A DNA stretch of 64,000 bases, from the NCBI GenBank assembly GCA_963753845.1, contig CAVWEI010000036.1, positions 62,001-126,000 of the forward strand, in the 5' to 3' direction. The notes under the pieces are model-generated. The model was given only the letters and a program-made list of their open reading frames with translations. It was not told where the DNA came from and searched no databases. This DNA is from Thiosocius sp963753845. GTDB lineage: Bacteria; Pseudomonadota; Gammaproteobacteria; Chromatiales; Chromatiaceae. Below, in pieces: positions 26,357 through 35,341 of this stretch (positions within the stretch are counted from its first letter, which is position 1; every line of letters starts with the position of its first letter). The position numbers and the translations under genes are program-made.

Positions 26357-28156
26357 TCACAGGGTCTTTGGGTGCAACGTCGGGTAAGCAGCCGAACCTG
26401 CTTCCTCGCGACCATCGAAATACGTGTTTCCCGGTGGCCCGGAGATATCGCCAATGACGATGTTATCGGTGATGTCGATCGAGGTTGCGGTTTTCTCATT
26501 CAATAGCTGAGCGCCCTGCGGTCGGTCGATGTAGATGGTGTTCCCCCTGATCGTCACGGTATTGGTTTCGTGGGTCTGTCTGCCTTCCTTCAATTCCAGC
26601 CCATAACCGATCAGGTCCTGATTCTCACTGCGAGGACCCTCTCCGAGGACTGAGCCGCGCACCTCAAGAATTCCGGCATTCGGGGCATCGATCAGCCGAC
26701 TGTCGCGGCTGTTCAGGGATGCCAAAAGGCTGTTGGCAATGATGGTCTGTGCTGCACGCGACTTGAGTTCATGGCCCGCATTGCGTGCTGCTAGACTCCA
26801 TGAGCGAATGAACTCCAGAGTTCCGCTATTGACGTAAATATTGTGACCGAGTTGACCGCTCTCGTCATAACCGCTGTCGTGGAAGTAGCTGTCGAGGATG
26901 CGGATGTTCCCTCCATTGTGTCCAGTCAGGATGCCCATCTGGGCATGGTGAAAATGCACGCCGATCAGCGTGACGTCTCCATGCTGCTGCCGCACACAGG
27001 CGCCATTTCCGTCATTGACCTTGATGTGCGAGCAGGCCAGGCCCTCGATGGTTACGCCGGCGTTGACGACCAAGGCGCCTTTCCCTGCAGTGCTCTTGCT
27101 GTGCAGGGTTGCACCAGGTTCGGCAAGGATATGGAGGTCTTCAGTGCGCAAGGTTGCGGCCTGTTGATAGCGGCCGGTGCGCATCAAAAGCAGGCCGCCA
27201 TTCGAAAGTCGCTTGATCGCCTGAGCGAGATTGTCGGTGTCACAGCCCGGCGACGCGTCTTTCTGCACGCACACGACCGAGAATTTGTCAGCCTCTCGAG
27301 GAATGGCGATTTCGCGAATGGCGGATTGCGGCCAATCCAGTGCTGAGGTGGAAATGCGTGCGTCAACCAGCGTTACGCCGTCGATCAACCCGGAAGCGCT
27401 GGCCCCGGGCATCTTCGCGACGTTGAGCAGGGTGCGCAGTCCGGAGACGAAGAGGTTTCGGGCTGTAAATCGGTCGGCGTGGTTGCCGATGTCGACCAGA
27501 AACGGACATGGCCCACGGGGGCATTGCCCACGCACGATCAAGTCTGACAGGTTCCAGTATTTTCCATTCACGGCCAGACTGCCACCATCCTCCAGTTCCA
27601 GCACCGTGTCAGCGATATTCTCACCACGCAGGAGCAGTGGGCTGTCGGGGGTTCCCTCCGCTTTAAGCTGAAGGCGTTCCGACAGCCGATAGTGACCCGG
27701 CATCAGGGTGATCGCGTCACCCGGCCTCGCATTAGCGAGGGCCTTCTTCAGATCTGCCAGAGAGTCGACGGGCACGCGGCGCATCGCTGGCGGCGTACCG
27801 AGTGCCCAAAGGCCCTCGTCAGTGGTAGCGACCGGTTCACCCAGGGAGGTGTAGCGAGGCGCGGTATCTGTTCGCAAGGCGTTGGCGCCCACGCCGCGCC
27901 ATTGTGGAAGTTCGACGGTGAGGTCAGGAGGGTATTCGACAATCGGGTCAGTAAACAGGCCGCTGTCCAGTAGCAATGCTCTGGCCGCCCGGGCGATATG
28001 GCGTGTGGGAGAACTGTCGCGGTCGAGCACCCCGATCCCTTTCCGGATATAGAGGTGAGGGGTAAGGCCGGTGAATCGAAAATGCAGAAGAACGACGATA
28101 ATGGTCAGATGCGCCAAGAGGCCGCAGATCAGAAAGTACCTGAATATCAATTTCAT
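26357..28156 (-). CDS. membrane-anchored parallel beta-helix protein
   Basis: A 599-residue protein with an N-terminal membrane segment (YFLICGLLAHLTIIVVLL). From about residue 130 (VDSLADLKKALANARPGDAITLMPGHY) it matches the entry strand of right-handed beta-helix proteins such as PL6 chondroitinase-B-like lyases and AlgG-type epimerases. Many N-and-G-rich rungs follow (NIRILDSYFHDSGYDESGQLGHNIYVNSGTLEF). Polysaccharide binding or cleavage is likely; catalytic residues cannot be assigned by eye. Base composition looks less GC-rich than the neighbours. Confidence 0.68.
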   Translation of the reverse strand: MKLIFRYFLICGLLAHLTIIVVLLHFRFTGLTPHLYIRKGIGVLDRDSSPTRHIARAARALLLDSGLFTDPIVEYPPDLTVELPQWRGVGANALRTDTAPRYTSLGEPVATTDEGLWALGTPPAMRRVPVDSLADLKKALANARPGDAITLMPGHYRLSERLQLKAEGTPDSPLLLRGENIADTVLELEDGGSLAVNGKYWNLSDLIVRGQCPRGPCPFLVDIGNHADRFTARNLFVSGLRTLLNVAKMPGASASGLIDGVTLVDARISTSALDWPQSAIREIAIPREADKFSVVCVQKDASPGCDTDNLAQAIKRLSNGGLLLMRTGRYQQAATLRTEDLHILAEPGATLHSKSTAGKGALVVNAGVTIEGLACSHIKVNDGNGACVRQQHGDVTLIGVHFHHAQMGILTGHNGGNIRILDSYFHDSGYDESGQLGHNIYVNSGTLEFIRSWSLAARNAGHELKSRAAQTIIANSLLASLNSRDSRLIDAPNAGILEVRGSVLGEGPRSENQDLIGYGLELKEGRQTHETNTVTIRGNTIYIDRPQGAQLLNEKTATSIDITDNIVIGDISGPPGNTYFDGREEAGSAAYPTLHPKTL

Positions 28157-28259
28157 CGATCTTATTTCCGGTACTTCACCGCAATTGTTCTTAACGCTAC
28201 AGGATCAAAGTGCCGGAACCGGCATCCAGTTTCAAGCGCCGAGACCGGTACAGGTCCGC

Positions 28260-28288
28260 TTGGCCGGGGAGCGGAAACTGTTTATAGT
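28260..28288 (+). promoter_or_regulatory. promoter candidate for the gcv operon
   Basis: TTGGCC (28260-28265), 17 bp, TATAGT (28283-28288), about 20 bp before the riboswitch. No gene is seen in 28157-28259. Confidence 0.5.
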
Positions 28289-28310
28289 CTTGCATCCAAC
28301 CTACCCCCGA

Positions 28311-28506
28311 CGGGAGAGCTCGGCAATCGTGCCGACGCCGAAGGCGCAATTCCCGCCCGGAATCGCTCAGGCAAAAGGACCGCGGGGGTGAATCGGCGTA
28401 GCACTGGTTCGGGTTGGCTCTGGAGAGCGGTACCGTCAAGGTACCCACCGACGGGGCAGGGAGCGCGGCGCGCTTTCAAACTCTCAGGTTTCTGGACAGA
28501 GGGGCG
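28311..28506 (+). promoter_or_regulatory. tandem glycine riboswitch
   Basis: Two glycine aptamers in series, first about 28311-28388 and second about 28419-28506. Each has the opening GGAGAG, an internal ACCGAAGG/GCCGAAGG- or CACCGACGG-like segment, and a closing CTCAGG (GCTCAGGCAAAAGGAC; ACTCTCAGGTTTCTGGAC). Directly upstream of gcvT, the standard place for this element, which turns on glycine breakdown when glycine is abundant. The 3' end overlaps the terminator stem at 28501, suggesting control of termination. Confidence 0.93.
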
Positions 28507-28550
28507 GCGTGGTTTTCGTGGATTGCGGATGCCATGCCGCCCCTTTTGTT
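28501..28550 (+). terminator. riboswitch expression-platform terminator
   Basis: GGGGCGGC (28501-28508) pairs with GCCGCCCC (28536-28543), followed by TTTTGTT. The 5' arm overlaps the end of aptamer 2, so ligand binding can compete with the terminator. Confidence 0.8.
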
Positions 28551-28571
28551 CGCCTGCAGCCGGAGTGATCG

Positions 28572-29663
28572 ATGGATAAGAAAACGGTCCTGAACGAGAC
28601 CCACCGTGAGATGGGTGCCCGCATGGTGCCGTTTGGCGGCTGGGACATGCCCGTCAACTACGGCTCGCAGATCGAGGAGCATCACGCGGTGCGGCGCGAT
28701 GCCGGTATGTTCGACGTCTGCCACATGACCGTGATCGACCTGCGCGGCAGCGCCGTGCGGCCCTTTCTGCGCTACCTGCTCGCAAACGATGTCGCCAAGC
28801 TCAAAACGGCCGGCAAGGCCCTTTATTCCTGCATGCTGGGCCCTGATGGCGGCGTGATCGACGATCTTATCGTGTATTTCATGGCCGACGACTGGTTCCG
28901 GATGGTCGTGAATGCGGCGACCACCGACAACGACCTGGCCTGGATCCAGGAGGTCGCGCGGCCGTTCGACGTCGAGGTCGAGCCGCGATTCGATCTCGGC
29001 ATGATCGCCGTCCAGGGCCCGAACGCGCGCGCCAGGACGGAGGCGCTGCTGCCCCAGGACCTGCGGGCCGCGGCGATGGCGCTCAAGCCCTTCAGTGCCG
29101 CGCATGCCGGTGACTGGTTCGTCGGGCGCACCGGCTATACCGGCGAAGATGGCTTCGAGGTGGTGCTGCCCGAGCAGGAGGCCCCGGGCTTCTGGCGGGC
29201 ACTGGCGGCCGCGGGTGTGCGGCCCTGTGGTCTGGGCGCGCGCGATACCCTGCGTCTTGAGGCCGGGATGAACCTCTACGGTACCGACATGGACGAAACA
29301 CAGTCGCCGCTGGCCTCGGGTCTGTCCTGGACCGTCGCGCTGGAGCCGGCGGAACGCGATTTCATTGGTCGTTCTGCGCTTGAAAAGCAGAAGGCAGCGG
29401 GTAATCTTCCCCAATTCACCGGGCTCGTACTCGAAGGCAAGGGCATCCTGCGTGGTCACCAGAAGCTGTACGACGGTGATGAAGAGGTCGGCGAGATCAC
29501 TTCGGGTGGATTTTCGCCCACACTCGAGCGCTCGATCGCCATGGCGCGTGTCGCAGCGGATGCCGGCGAGACCCTGACCGTGGATATCCGTGGTCGTCGG
29601 CTGCCGGTGCGTCGGGTGAAAATGCCGTTCGCCCGCAACGGCAAGCCATGTATCGAATTGTGA
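28572..29663 (+). CDS. gcvT: glycine cleavage system aminomethyltransferase (T protein)
   Basis: A 363-residue tetrahydrofolate-dependent enzyme that takes the aminomethyl group from lipoyl-GcvH, releasing ammonia and forming methylene-THF. Family segments: MVPFGGWDMPVNYGSQIEEHHAVR, FDVCHMT, YTGEDGFEV and LRLEAGMNLYGTDMD. First gene after the glycine riboswitch; gcvH, gcvPA and gcvPB follow in order on the same strand. Confidence 0.96.
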   Translation: MDKKTVLNETHREMGARMVPFGGWDMPVNYGSQIEEHHAVRRDAGMFDVCHMTVIDLRGSAVRPFLRYLLANDVAKLKTAGKALYSCMLGPDGGVIDDLIVYFMADDWFRMVVNAATTDNDLAWIQEVARPFDVEVEPRFDLGMIAVQGPNARARTEALLPQDLRAAAMALKPFSAAHAGDWFVGRTGYTGEDGFEVVLPEQEAPGFWRALAAAGVRPCGLGARDTLRLEAGMNLYGTDMDETQSPLASGLSWTVALEPAERDFIGRSALEKQKAAGNLPQFTGLVLEGKGILRGHQKLYDGDEEVGEITSGGFSPTLERSIAMARVAADAGETLTVDIRGRRLPVRRVKMPFARNGKPCIEL

Positions 29664-29749
29664 CCGGGTCGCGCGCCCGCTCCATCTGAACCAAGACCAA
29701 GCGTGCCGACCCCCGTCGTCGGTGACCCTGAAAGCCGGAGAACAAAACA

Positions 29750-30148
29750 ATGAGCAACGATGTCCCGAACGAACTGAAATACACGAGATCCCACGAATGG
29801 GTGCGGTTGGACGACGACGATATTGCCACCGTCGGGATTACGGATCACGCTCAGGAGCTGCTGGGTGACCTGGTGTTCGTCGAATTGCCCGAGGTCGGCA
29901 CCGTGCTGGGTGCAGGCACTGAGTGTGCCGTCGTCGAGTCGGTCAAGGCCGCCTCTGATGTTTACAGCCCGGTGAGCGGTGAGGTGATCGAGGCAAACGA
30001 GCTGCTCGCGGATTCGCCGGAGACGATCAACCAGGACGCCTTCGAGGAGGGCTGGATCTTCCGGATCCGCCTGTCCGATCCGAGTGAGCTGGATGCGCTT
30101 TTGGATGCCGACAGCTACGCCGAGCACGCCGAGTCAGAAGACCACTGA
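29750..30148 (+). CDS. gcvH: glycine cleavage system H protein
   Basis: A 132-residue lipoyl carrier shuttling the aminomethyl intermediate among P, T and L proteins. Lipoylated lysine K66 in VESVKAASDVYSPVSGEV; N-terminal YTRSHEWVR. 86 bp after gcvT with a GGAG site. Length and frame normal. Confidence 0.96.
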   Translation: MSNDVPNELKYTRSHEWVRLDDDDIATVGITDHAQELLGDLVFVELPEVGTVLGAGTECAVVESVKAASDVYSPVSGEVIEANELLADSPETINQDAFEEGWIFRIRLSDPSELDALLDADSYAEHAESEDH

Positions 30149-30213
30149 TGTCCCGGCCGTGCACCGCCGGGCGGTGCATGGCCCTTTCAAGCTGACCGAA
30201 GACAGGCCAAGTC

Positions 30214-31615
30214 ATGCCCTTTATCCCGCATACAGAAGAAGATGTCCGCCACATGCTCGATGTGATCGGTGTCGATCAGATCGATGACCTTTTCGACGAG
30301 ATCCCTGCCGATCTGCGTGCAAAGGAACTTGAGCACGTACCTGTGGGCATGTCGGAAATGGAGGTCAGTGCGCTCATGGCAGCGCGTGCGCGCGTGGACG
30401 GGCAGCCGGTTTGCTTCATCGGTGCCGGCGCCTATGACCACCACATCCCGGCCGCAGTCTGGCAGATCGCCACCCGCGGTGAGTACTACAGCGCCTATAC
30501 GCCTTATCAGGCGGAGGCCAGCCAGGGCACGCTGCAGCTGCTTTATGAATACCAGTCCATGATGACTGCGCTGATGGCCATGGACGTATCGAATGCCTCG
30601 TTGTACGACGGTGCCTCCGGCCTGGCCGAGGCCGTCCTGATGGCGGTGCGCGTCAACCGCAAGTCGAAGTCGCGTCGGATCCTGGTGCCGCGGACGCTCA
30701 ACCCCGCCTATCGCAAGACGGTGCATACGATCGTCCGCAACCAGGCGATCGAGCTGGTCGAGGTGCCCTTCGACCCTGCCACCGGCAGGATCGACATGAC
30801 CGCCTTGGCGGCGCACGCGGGCGAGGATTTCGCTGCGCTGCTGATACCCCAGCCAAACTTCTTCGGCGTGCTCGAAGACGCGGATGCCCTGACTGATTTC
30901 GCGCACGCCAACAATATGCTCGCGGTCGGTGTGGTCAACCCGCTGGCGATGGCCGTGCTCAAGCCGCCGGGTGAGTGGGGCAGCGAGGGCGCCGACATCG
31001 CCTGCGGCGAGGGACAGCCGCTGGGCGCGCCGCTGTCCTCGGGCGGCCCCTATTTCGGCTTCATGTGCACCAAACAGGCAATGGTGCGCCAGATGCCGGG
31101 GCGCATCATCGGCAGGACGGTGGATCTCGAGGGCAAGCCCGGCTATGCGCTCACCCTGCAGGCACGGGAGCAGCACATCAGGCGATCGAAGGCGACTTCG
31201 AATATCTGCACCAACCAGGGCCTGCTCGTCACCGCGGCGACCATCCACATGGCGTTGCTCGGTGGGGAGGGGCTCGCGCGCGTCGCCGCGAGCTGTCATG
31301 CCAATACCGCCGCCCTGATCGACCGGCTGAGCGCGATCGATGGCGTCGAACGGCAGTTTGCCGCGCCCATGTTTCATGAGGGTGTCCTGCGCCTGTCCGC
31401 CCCGGTCGCGGATATCCTGCGATCGCTTGCCGCGCACAATGTACTCGGCGGTTTTGACCTGGCCGAGGACTATCCGGAACTCGGCAATGCAGTGCTGGTA
31501 TGTGCGACCGAGTTGCGCACCGGCGACAGAAATGGACGAGTACGCAACCAAGCTCGCGCGCATCATGGCCACCAGAACCCAGGCCAAGTGCCCGGTCGAG
31601 CCGAAGTTCGATTGA
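30214..31615 (+). CDS. gcvPA: glycine dehydrogenase (decarboxylating) subunit 1 (frameshifted)
   Basis: The N-terminal half of the split P protein, about 466 residues; with GcvPB it decarboxylates glycine using PLP. Typical segments: FIGAGAYDHHIPAAVW, YTPYQAEASQGTLQLLYEYQ, NASLYDGA, and SSGGPYFGFM. The frame breaks near 31518-31532: the first frame leaves after CATELRTG, the +1 frame resumes at TEMDEYATKLARIM and ends CPVEPKFD. One extra or two missing bases suffice. Without correction the protein runs on into tpx. Confidence 0.9.
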
Positions 31616-31681
31616 GCCGCGGCCAAATCCCCCGCCTGCTGCACCGGCGGGGAATCAGACAGAACCAACAGGAGAACAGAT

Positions 31682-32182
31682 ATGGCACAGATAACCCTGC
31701 ACGGAACCCCGATCAATACCAACGGCGACCTGCCGGCGGTCGGCAGCACGGCCCCCGATTTCCGTCTTGTCGATGGCAAACTGAACGACCTCAGCCTCGC
31801 CGACTTTGCCGGCAAGAAGAAGCTGATCAGCATAGTCCCCAGCCTGGATACGCCGACCTGCGCCACCTCGACCAAGGTGTTCAACGAGAAGCTCGGTGGA
31901 CGCGACGACGTCGTGGTGCTGGTGATCTCGGCCGATCTGCCCTTTGCCCAGGGCCGTTTCTGCGCCGCCGAAGGCACGGCGGACGTCAAGACCCTGTCTA
32001 TGATGCGCTCGCGCAACTTTGCCAAGGACTATGGCATCCTGATCGAGGATGGGCCGCTGGCCGGCATCACCGGCCGTGCAGCCCTGGTGCTGGATGCGGA
32101 CAACAAGGTGCTGTATGCCGAGCTGGTGCCCGAGATCGGCCAGGAGCCCGACTACGAGGCTGCGATCGCCGCTTTGGGCTGA
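31682..32182 (+). CDS. tpx: thiol peroxidase
   Basis: A 166-residue atypical 2-Cys peroxiredoxin that reduces hydroperoxides with thioredoxin. Peroxidatic C60 in PSLDTPTCATSTKVFN and resolving C94 in GRFCAAEG. A complete gene with the usual length. Its place between gcvPA and gcvPB is unusual; spacing is 66 bp upstream, and a palindromic repeat lies just downstream. It may have been inserted into the operon and would then be carried by its transcript. Confidence 0.95.
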   Translation: MAQITLHGTPINTNGDLPAVGSTAPDFRLVDGKLNDLSLADFAGKKKLISIVPSLDTPTCATSTKVFNEKLGGRDDVVVLVISADLPFAQGRFCAAEGTADVKTLSMMRSRNFAKDYGILIEDGPLAGITGRAALVLDADNKVLYAELVPEIGQEPDYEAAIAALG

Positions 32183-32193
32183 AAGACCCGATG

Positions 32194-32289
32194 CAGAGAA
32201 CACAGGGAATCGCAGAGGTCACTGAGTTCTTCAGGCCCTATTGCGAGGAGCTCTGTGTTCTCTGTGGACCTCTGCGTACTCTGTGTCCC
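32194..32289. repeat. imperfect inverted-repeat element (ACAGAG family), copy 1
   Basis: The outer arms contain CAGAGAACACAGGG..CGCAGAGG and, inverted, CCTCTGCG..CTCTGTGTCCC, separated by about 40 bp. Related elements occur at 60785 and 62102. Confidence 0.75.
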
Positions 32290-32313
32290 ATGAATCAATG
32301 AAGACCTGACATC

Positions 32314-33768
32314 ATGCTGATCTACGAACAATCCCAACCCGGCCGCCGGGCATTCGCCCAGGCACCCAAGGAAAGGTCCGCCTTGGAGGGTATCCCGGCC
32401 GAGATGCAACGTTCGCAGCCGCCGGCGCTGCCCGAGGTCTCGGAGATGCAGGCGGTGCGCCATTACACCCGGCTGTCGCAGAAGAATTTCTCGATCGACA
32501 CCCAGTTCTACCCGCTGGGTTCCTGCACCATGAAGTACAACCCGCGGGCATGTAATTCACTGGCCATGCTGCCGGGCTTGCTGGCACGCCATCCGTACGC
32601 CCCTGATACACACAGCCAGGGCTTCCTGGCCTGCATGCATGAGCTGCAGGAGATGCTCAAGGATGTCACCGGCATGAAGGCGGTATCCCTGGTGCCGGCC
32701 GCCGGTGCCCAGGGCGAACTGGCCGGTGTGGCGATGATCCGGGCCTATCACGATGCGCGTGGCGATTCGGCGCGCAACGAGATCATCGTGCCCGATGCGG
32801 CGCACGGCACCAATCCGGCCACGGCGGTGATGTGCGGTTACAAGGTGCGCGAGATCCCGACTCTGGATGACGGCGACGTGGACATCGAGGCCCTCAAGCA
32901 GGCGCTGGGTCCGCAGACCGCCGGCATCATGCTGACCAACCCCTCGACGGTCGGCGTGTTCGAGCGCCGCATCACCGAGATCGCCCGGCTGGTGCACCAG
33001 GCCGGCGGCCTGCTGTATTACGACGGCGCCAATCTCAATGCGATCCTCGGCAAGGTCAGGCCGGGTGACATGGGCTTCGACGTGATCCACATGAATCTGC
33101 ACAAGACCTTTTCGACGCCGCACGGTGGCGGCGGGCCGGGGGCCGGGCCGGTAGGGGTGAGTGAGCGCCTGAAGCCCTTCCTGCCGGTGCCCATGGTCGG
33201 TTTCGATGGCCACGACTATCACTGGCTGACCGAAAAGGAGTTTCCGCAGACGATCGGCAAGCTGTCGGCCTTCGCCGGCAATGCCGGGGTCCTGATCCGC
33301 GCCTATATCTATGCCCGGATGCTGGGGCGTGAGGGCATGGTGCGGGTCTCCGAATATTCGACCCTCAACGCCAACTACCTGGCCAAACGGCTCGCCGATG
33401 CCGGGTTCGAGCTGGCCTACCCGCAGCGCAGGGCGACCCACGAATTCATCATCACACTGAAGAAGCAGGCCAGGGATCTGGGCATCAGCGCGATGGACTT
33501 CGCCAAACGCCTGCTCGACCATGGCTACCACGCGCCGACGACCTACTTCCCCCTGCTGGTCCCCGAGTGTTTCCTGATCGAGCCGACCGAGACCGAGGCG
33601 CTGGATGCCCTGGACGGCTTCGTCGCGGCGATGACCAAGATCCAGGCCGAGGCCGAGAGCGCCCCGGACGTGATCAAATCGGCCCCACATACGCTGCCCG
33701 TGCGTCGTCTGGACGATGTGCGCGCCGCGCGCGAACTCGATCTGCGCTGGCATGCCAGGTCCGACTGA
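32314..33768 (+). CDS. gcvPB: glycine dehydrogenase (decarboxylating) subunit 2
   Basis: A 484-residue C-terminal half of the split P protein. PLP lysine in HMNLHKTFSTPHGGGGPG; other family segments YPLGSCTMKYNPR, LVPAAGAQGELAG and VPDAAHGTNPA. Intact frame. Separated from gcvPA by tpx and a repeat element; in other genomes with split P the two halves are usually adjacent. Confidence 0.96.
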   Translation: MLIYEQSQPGRRAFAQAPKERSALEGIPAEMQRSQPPALPEVSEMQAVRHYTRLSQKNFSIDTQFYPLGSCTMKYNPRACNSLAMLPGLLARHPYAPDTHSQGFLACMHELQEMLKDVTGMKAVSLVPAAGAQGELAGVAMIRAYHDARGDSARNEIIVPDAAHGTNPATAVMCGYKVREIPTLDDGDVDIEALKQALGPQTAGIMLTNPSTVGVFERRITEIARLVHQAGGLLYYDGANLNAILGKVRPGDMGFDVIHMNLHKTFSTPHGGGGPGAGPVGVSERLKPFLPVPMVGFDGHDYHWLTEKEFPQTIGKLSAFAGNAGVLIRAYIYARMLGREGMVRVSEYSTLNANYLAKRLADAGFELAYPQRRATHEFIITLKKQARDLGISAMDFAKRLLDHGYHAPTTYFPLLVPECFLIEPTETEALDALDGFVAAMTKIQAEAESAPDVIKSAPHTLPVRRLDDVRAARELDLRWHARSD

Positions 33769-33854
33769 CCGCCGGCGGGGCGGGAGAGGTCTGGCGGGCC
33801 CTGGATTCGCCGGGCCCCGATTCCGGGGCTCCTCTCTGTGCGGCTTGCCGACCG

Positions 33855-34229
33855 ATGTCTGAATTCAACGCCACGGGCGGCCTGACCCGTATAGTGCGGG
33901 CCTTCGCTTACTCACTGCAGGGCTTCCAGGCCTGTTTTCGCCACGAGGCGGCCTTTCGCCAGGAGGTCCTGGCGGGGGCCGTGCTGGTGCCGCTGGGGCT
34001 GTGGCTGGGCGGCGACGGTGTCGAGAGGGCTTTGCTGGTCGGCAGCTGGATACTGGTGGTGATCGTGGAGCTGCTCAACTCAGCGGTCGAGGCGACGGTC
34101 GATCGTTTCGGGCCGGAGCAGCATCCGCTGTCCGGTCGGGCAAAGGATATCGGTTCTGCGGCCGTCTTCCTGTCGATCACGCTGGCCGCTGCGGTGTGGG
34201 GTCTGATCCTGCTTTCACCGGCCCTGTGA
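33855..34229 (+). CDS. dgkA: diacylglycerol kinase
   Basis: A 124-residue integral membrane kinase that recycles diacylglycerol to phosphatidate. Signature ELLNSAVEATVDRFGPE with the catalytic glutamate, preceded by a transmembrane helix (LVGSWILVVIVELLNS) and followed by KDIGSAAVFLSI and a third helix. I chose the ATG giving MSEFNATGGLTRIVRAFAYS. 86 bp after gcvPB. Confidence 0.92.
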   Translation: MSEFNATGGLTRIVRAFAYSLQGFQACFRHEAAFRQEVLAGAVLVPLGLWLGGDGVERALLVGSWILVVIVELLNSAVEATVDRFGPEQHPLSGRAKDIGSAAVFLSITLAAAVWGLILLSPAL

Positions 34230-34354
34230 CGTCTTGGCCGGTCAAACCGTCGATACGGTAACATCCTGTTTCGATTTGGGTACCCACCGCGCTGGCCCGG
34301 TCCCGCACGGCCGGGGCGATGGCGTAAATACGAAGAATCACAAGGGCTTCTCTG

Positions 34355-35287
34355 ATGTCAGCATTGATCTGCGGTTCCATGGCCTTCGATACCATCATGG
34401 TGTTTCAGGACCAGTTCAAGAATCATATCCTCCCGGACCAGGTCCACATCCTTAACGTATCCTTCCTGGTGCCGGAGATGCGCCGCAATTTCGGTGGTTG
34501 CGCCGGCAACATCGCGTTCAATCTGGCGATGCTCGGGGGCGACGGTGTGCCCATGGCGACGGTCGGCAGCGACTTTGCCCCCTATGCCGCCTGGATGGAG
34601 GGACAGGGTATCCGGCGCGATGCGCTGCGCGAGATCCCGCATGCGTACACGGCACAGGCCTATATCACCACGGATCAGGACGACAACCAGATCACCGCAT
34701 TTCATCCCGGGGCCATGAATTTCGCCCACGAGTGCCTTGTCGGCGAGGTCGCGGGGGTGAAGATCGGGATGATCTCTCCGGACGGCCGCCAAGGCATGAT
34801 CGAGCATGCCGAGCAGTTTGCCGAGGCCGGGATACCCTTCGTATTCGACCCCGGTCAGGGCATGCCGATGTTCGACGGTGAGGATCTCAAGCGCTTTGCC
34901 TCGCAGGCCAGCTGGCTCGCATTCAACGATTACGAGGCCAAGCTGATGCAGGAGCGCACCGGCAAGTCACCGGAACAACTGGCCCGCGAGGTCGAGGCGG
35001 TGATCGTCACCCGGGGCGGCAAGGGGTCCACGATATTCACCCGGGGCGGGGCCATCGATATACCCCTGGCCCCTGCACGGCATCTCGCAGATCCCACCGG
35101 TTGTGGTGACGCCTATCGCGGCGGTCTGTTGTATGGTCTGCAGAACGGTCTGGACTGGGATGTCACAGGGCGCATTGCCTCGCTGATGGGTGCGATAAAG
35201 ATCGAACACGCGGGAACCCAGAATCATGGATTGAGCCGGGCCGATTTCGATGCGCGTTTCAAAGAGGCCTTCGGCTTCTCGCTGTAA
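34355..35287 (+). CDS. PfkB-family carbohydrate/nucleoside kinase
   Basis: A 310-residue sugar kinase of the ribokinase fold. N-terminal GSMAFDTIM, substrate-side GGCAGNIAFNLAMLGG, and the PfkB signature DPTGCGDAYRGGLLYGL with the catalytic aspartate. The sequence resembles the adenosine-kinase-like branch found in sulfur-oxidizing and methylotrophic proteobacteria, but the substrate cannot be fixed from the sequence. Single gene; 54 bp ahead of moeA. Confidence 0.88.
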   Translation: MSALICGSMAFDTIMVFQDQFKNHILPDQVHILNVSFLVPEMRRNFGGCAGNIAFNLAMLGGDGVPMATVGSDFAPYAAWMEGQGIRRDALREIPHAYTAQAYITTDQDDNQITAFHPGAMNFAHECLVGEVAGVKIGMISPDGRQGMIEHAEQFAEAGIPFVFDPGQGMPMFDGEDLKRFASQASWLAFNDYEAKLMQERTGKSPEQLAREVEAVIVTRGGKGSTIFTRGGAIDIPLAPARHLADPTGCGDAYRGGLLYGLQNGLDWDVTGRIASLMGAIKIEHAGTQNHGLSRADFDARFKEAFGFSL

Positions 35288-35341
35288 AACGACGACAGCC
35301 GGTGCGGTGACTGCCACCCGTACCGACACAGGAGGCCTGGC

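Noticed and set aside
30187..32025. A 612-residue minus-strand frame
   Set aside because: Antisense shadow of gcvPA and tpx, which have clear family motifs on the plus strand.
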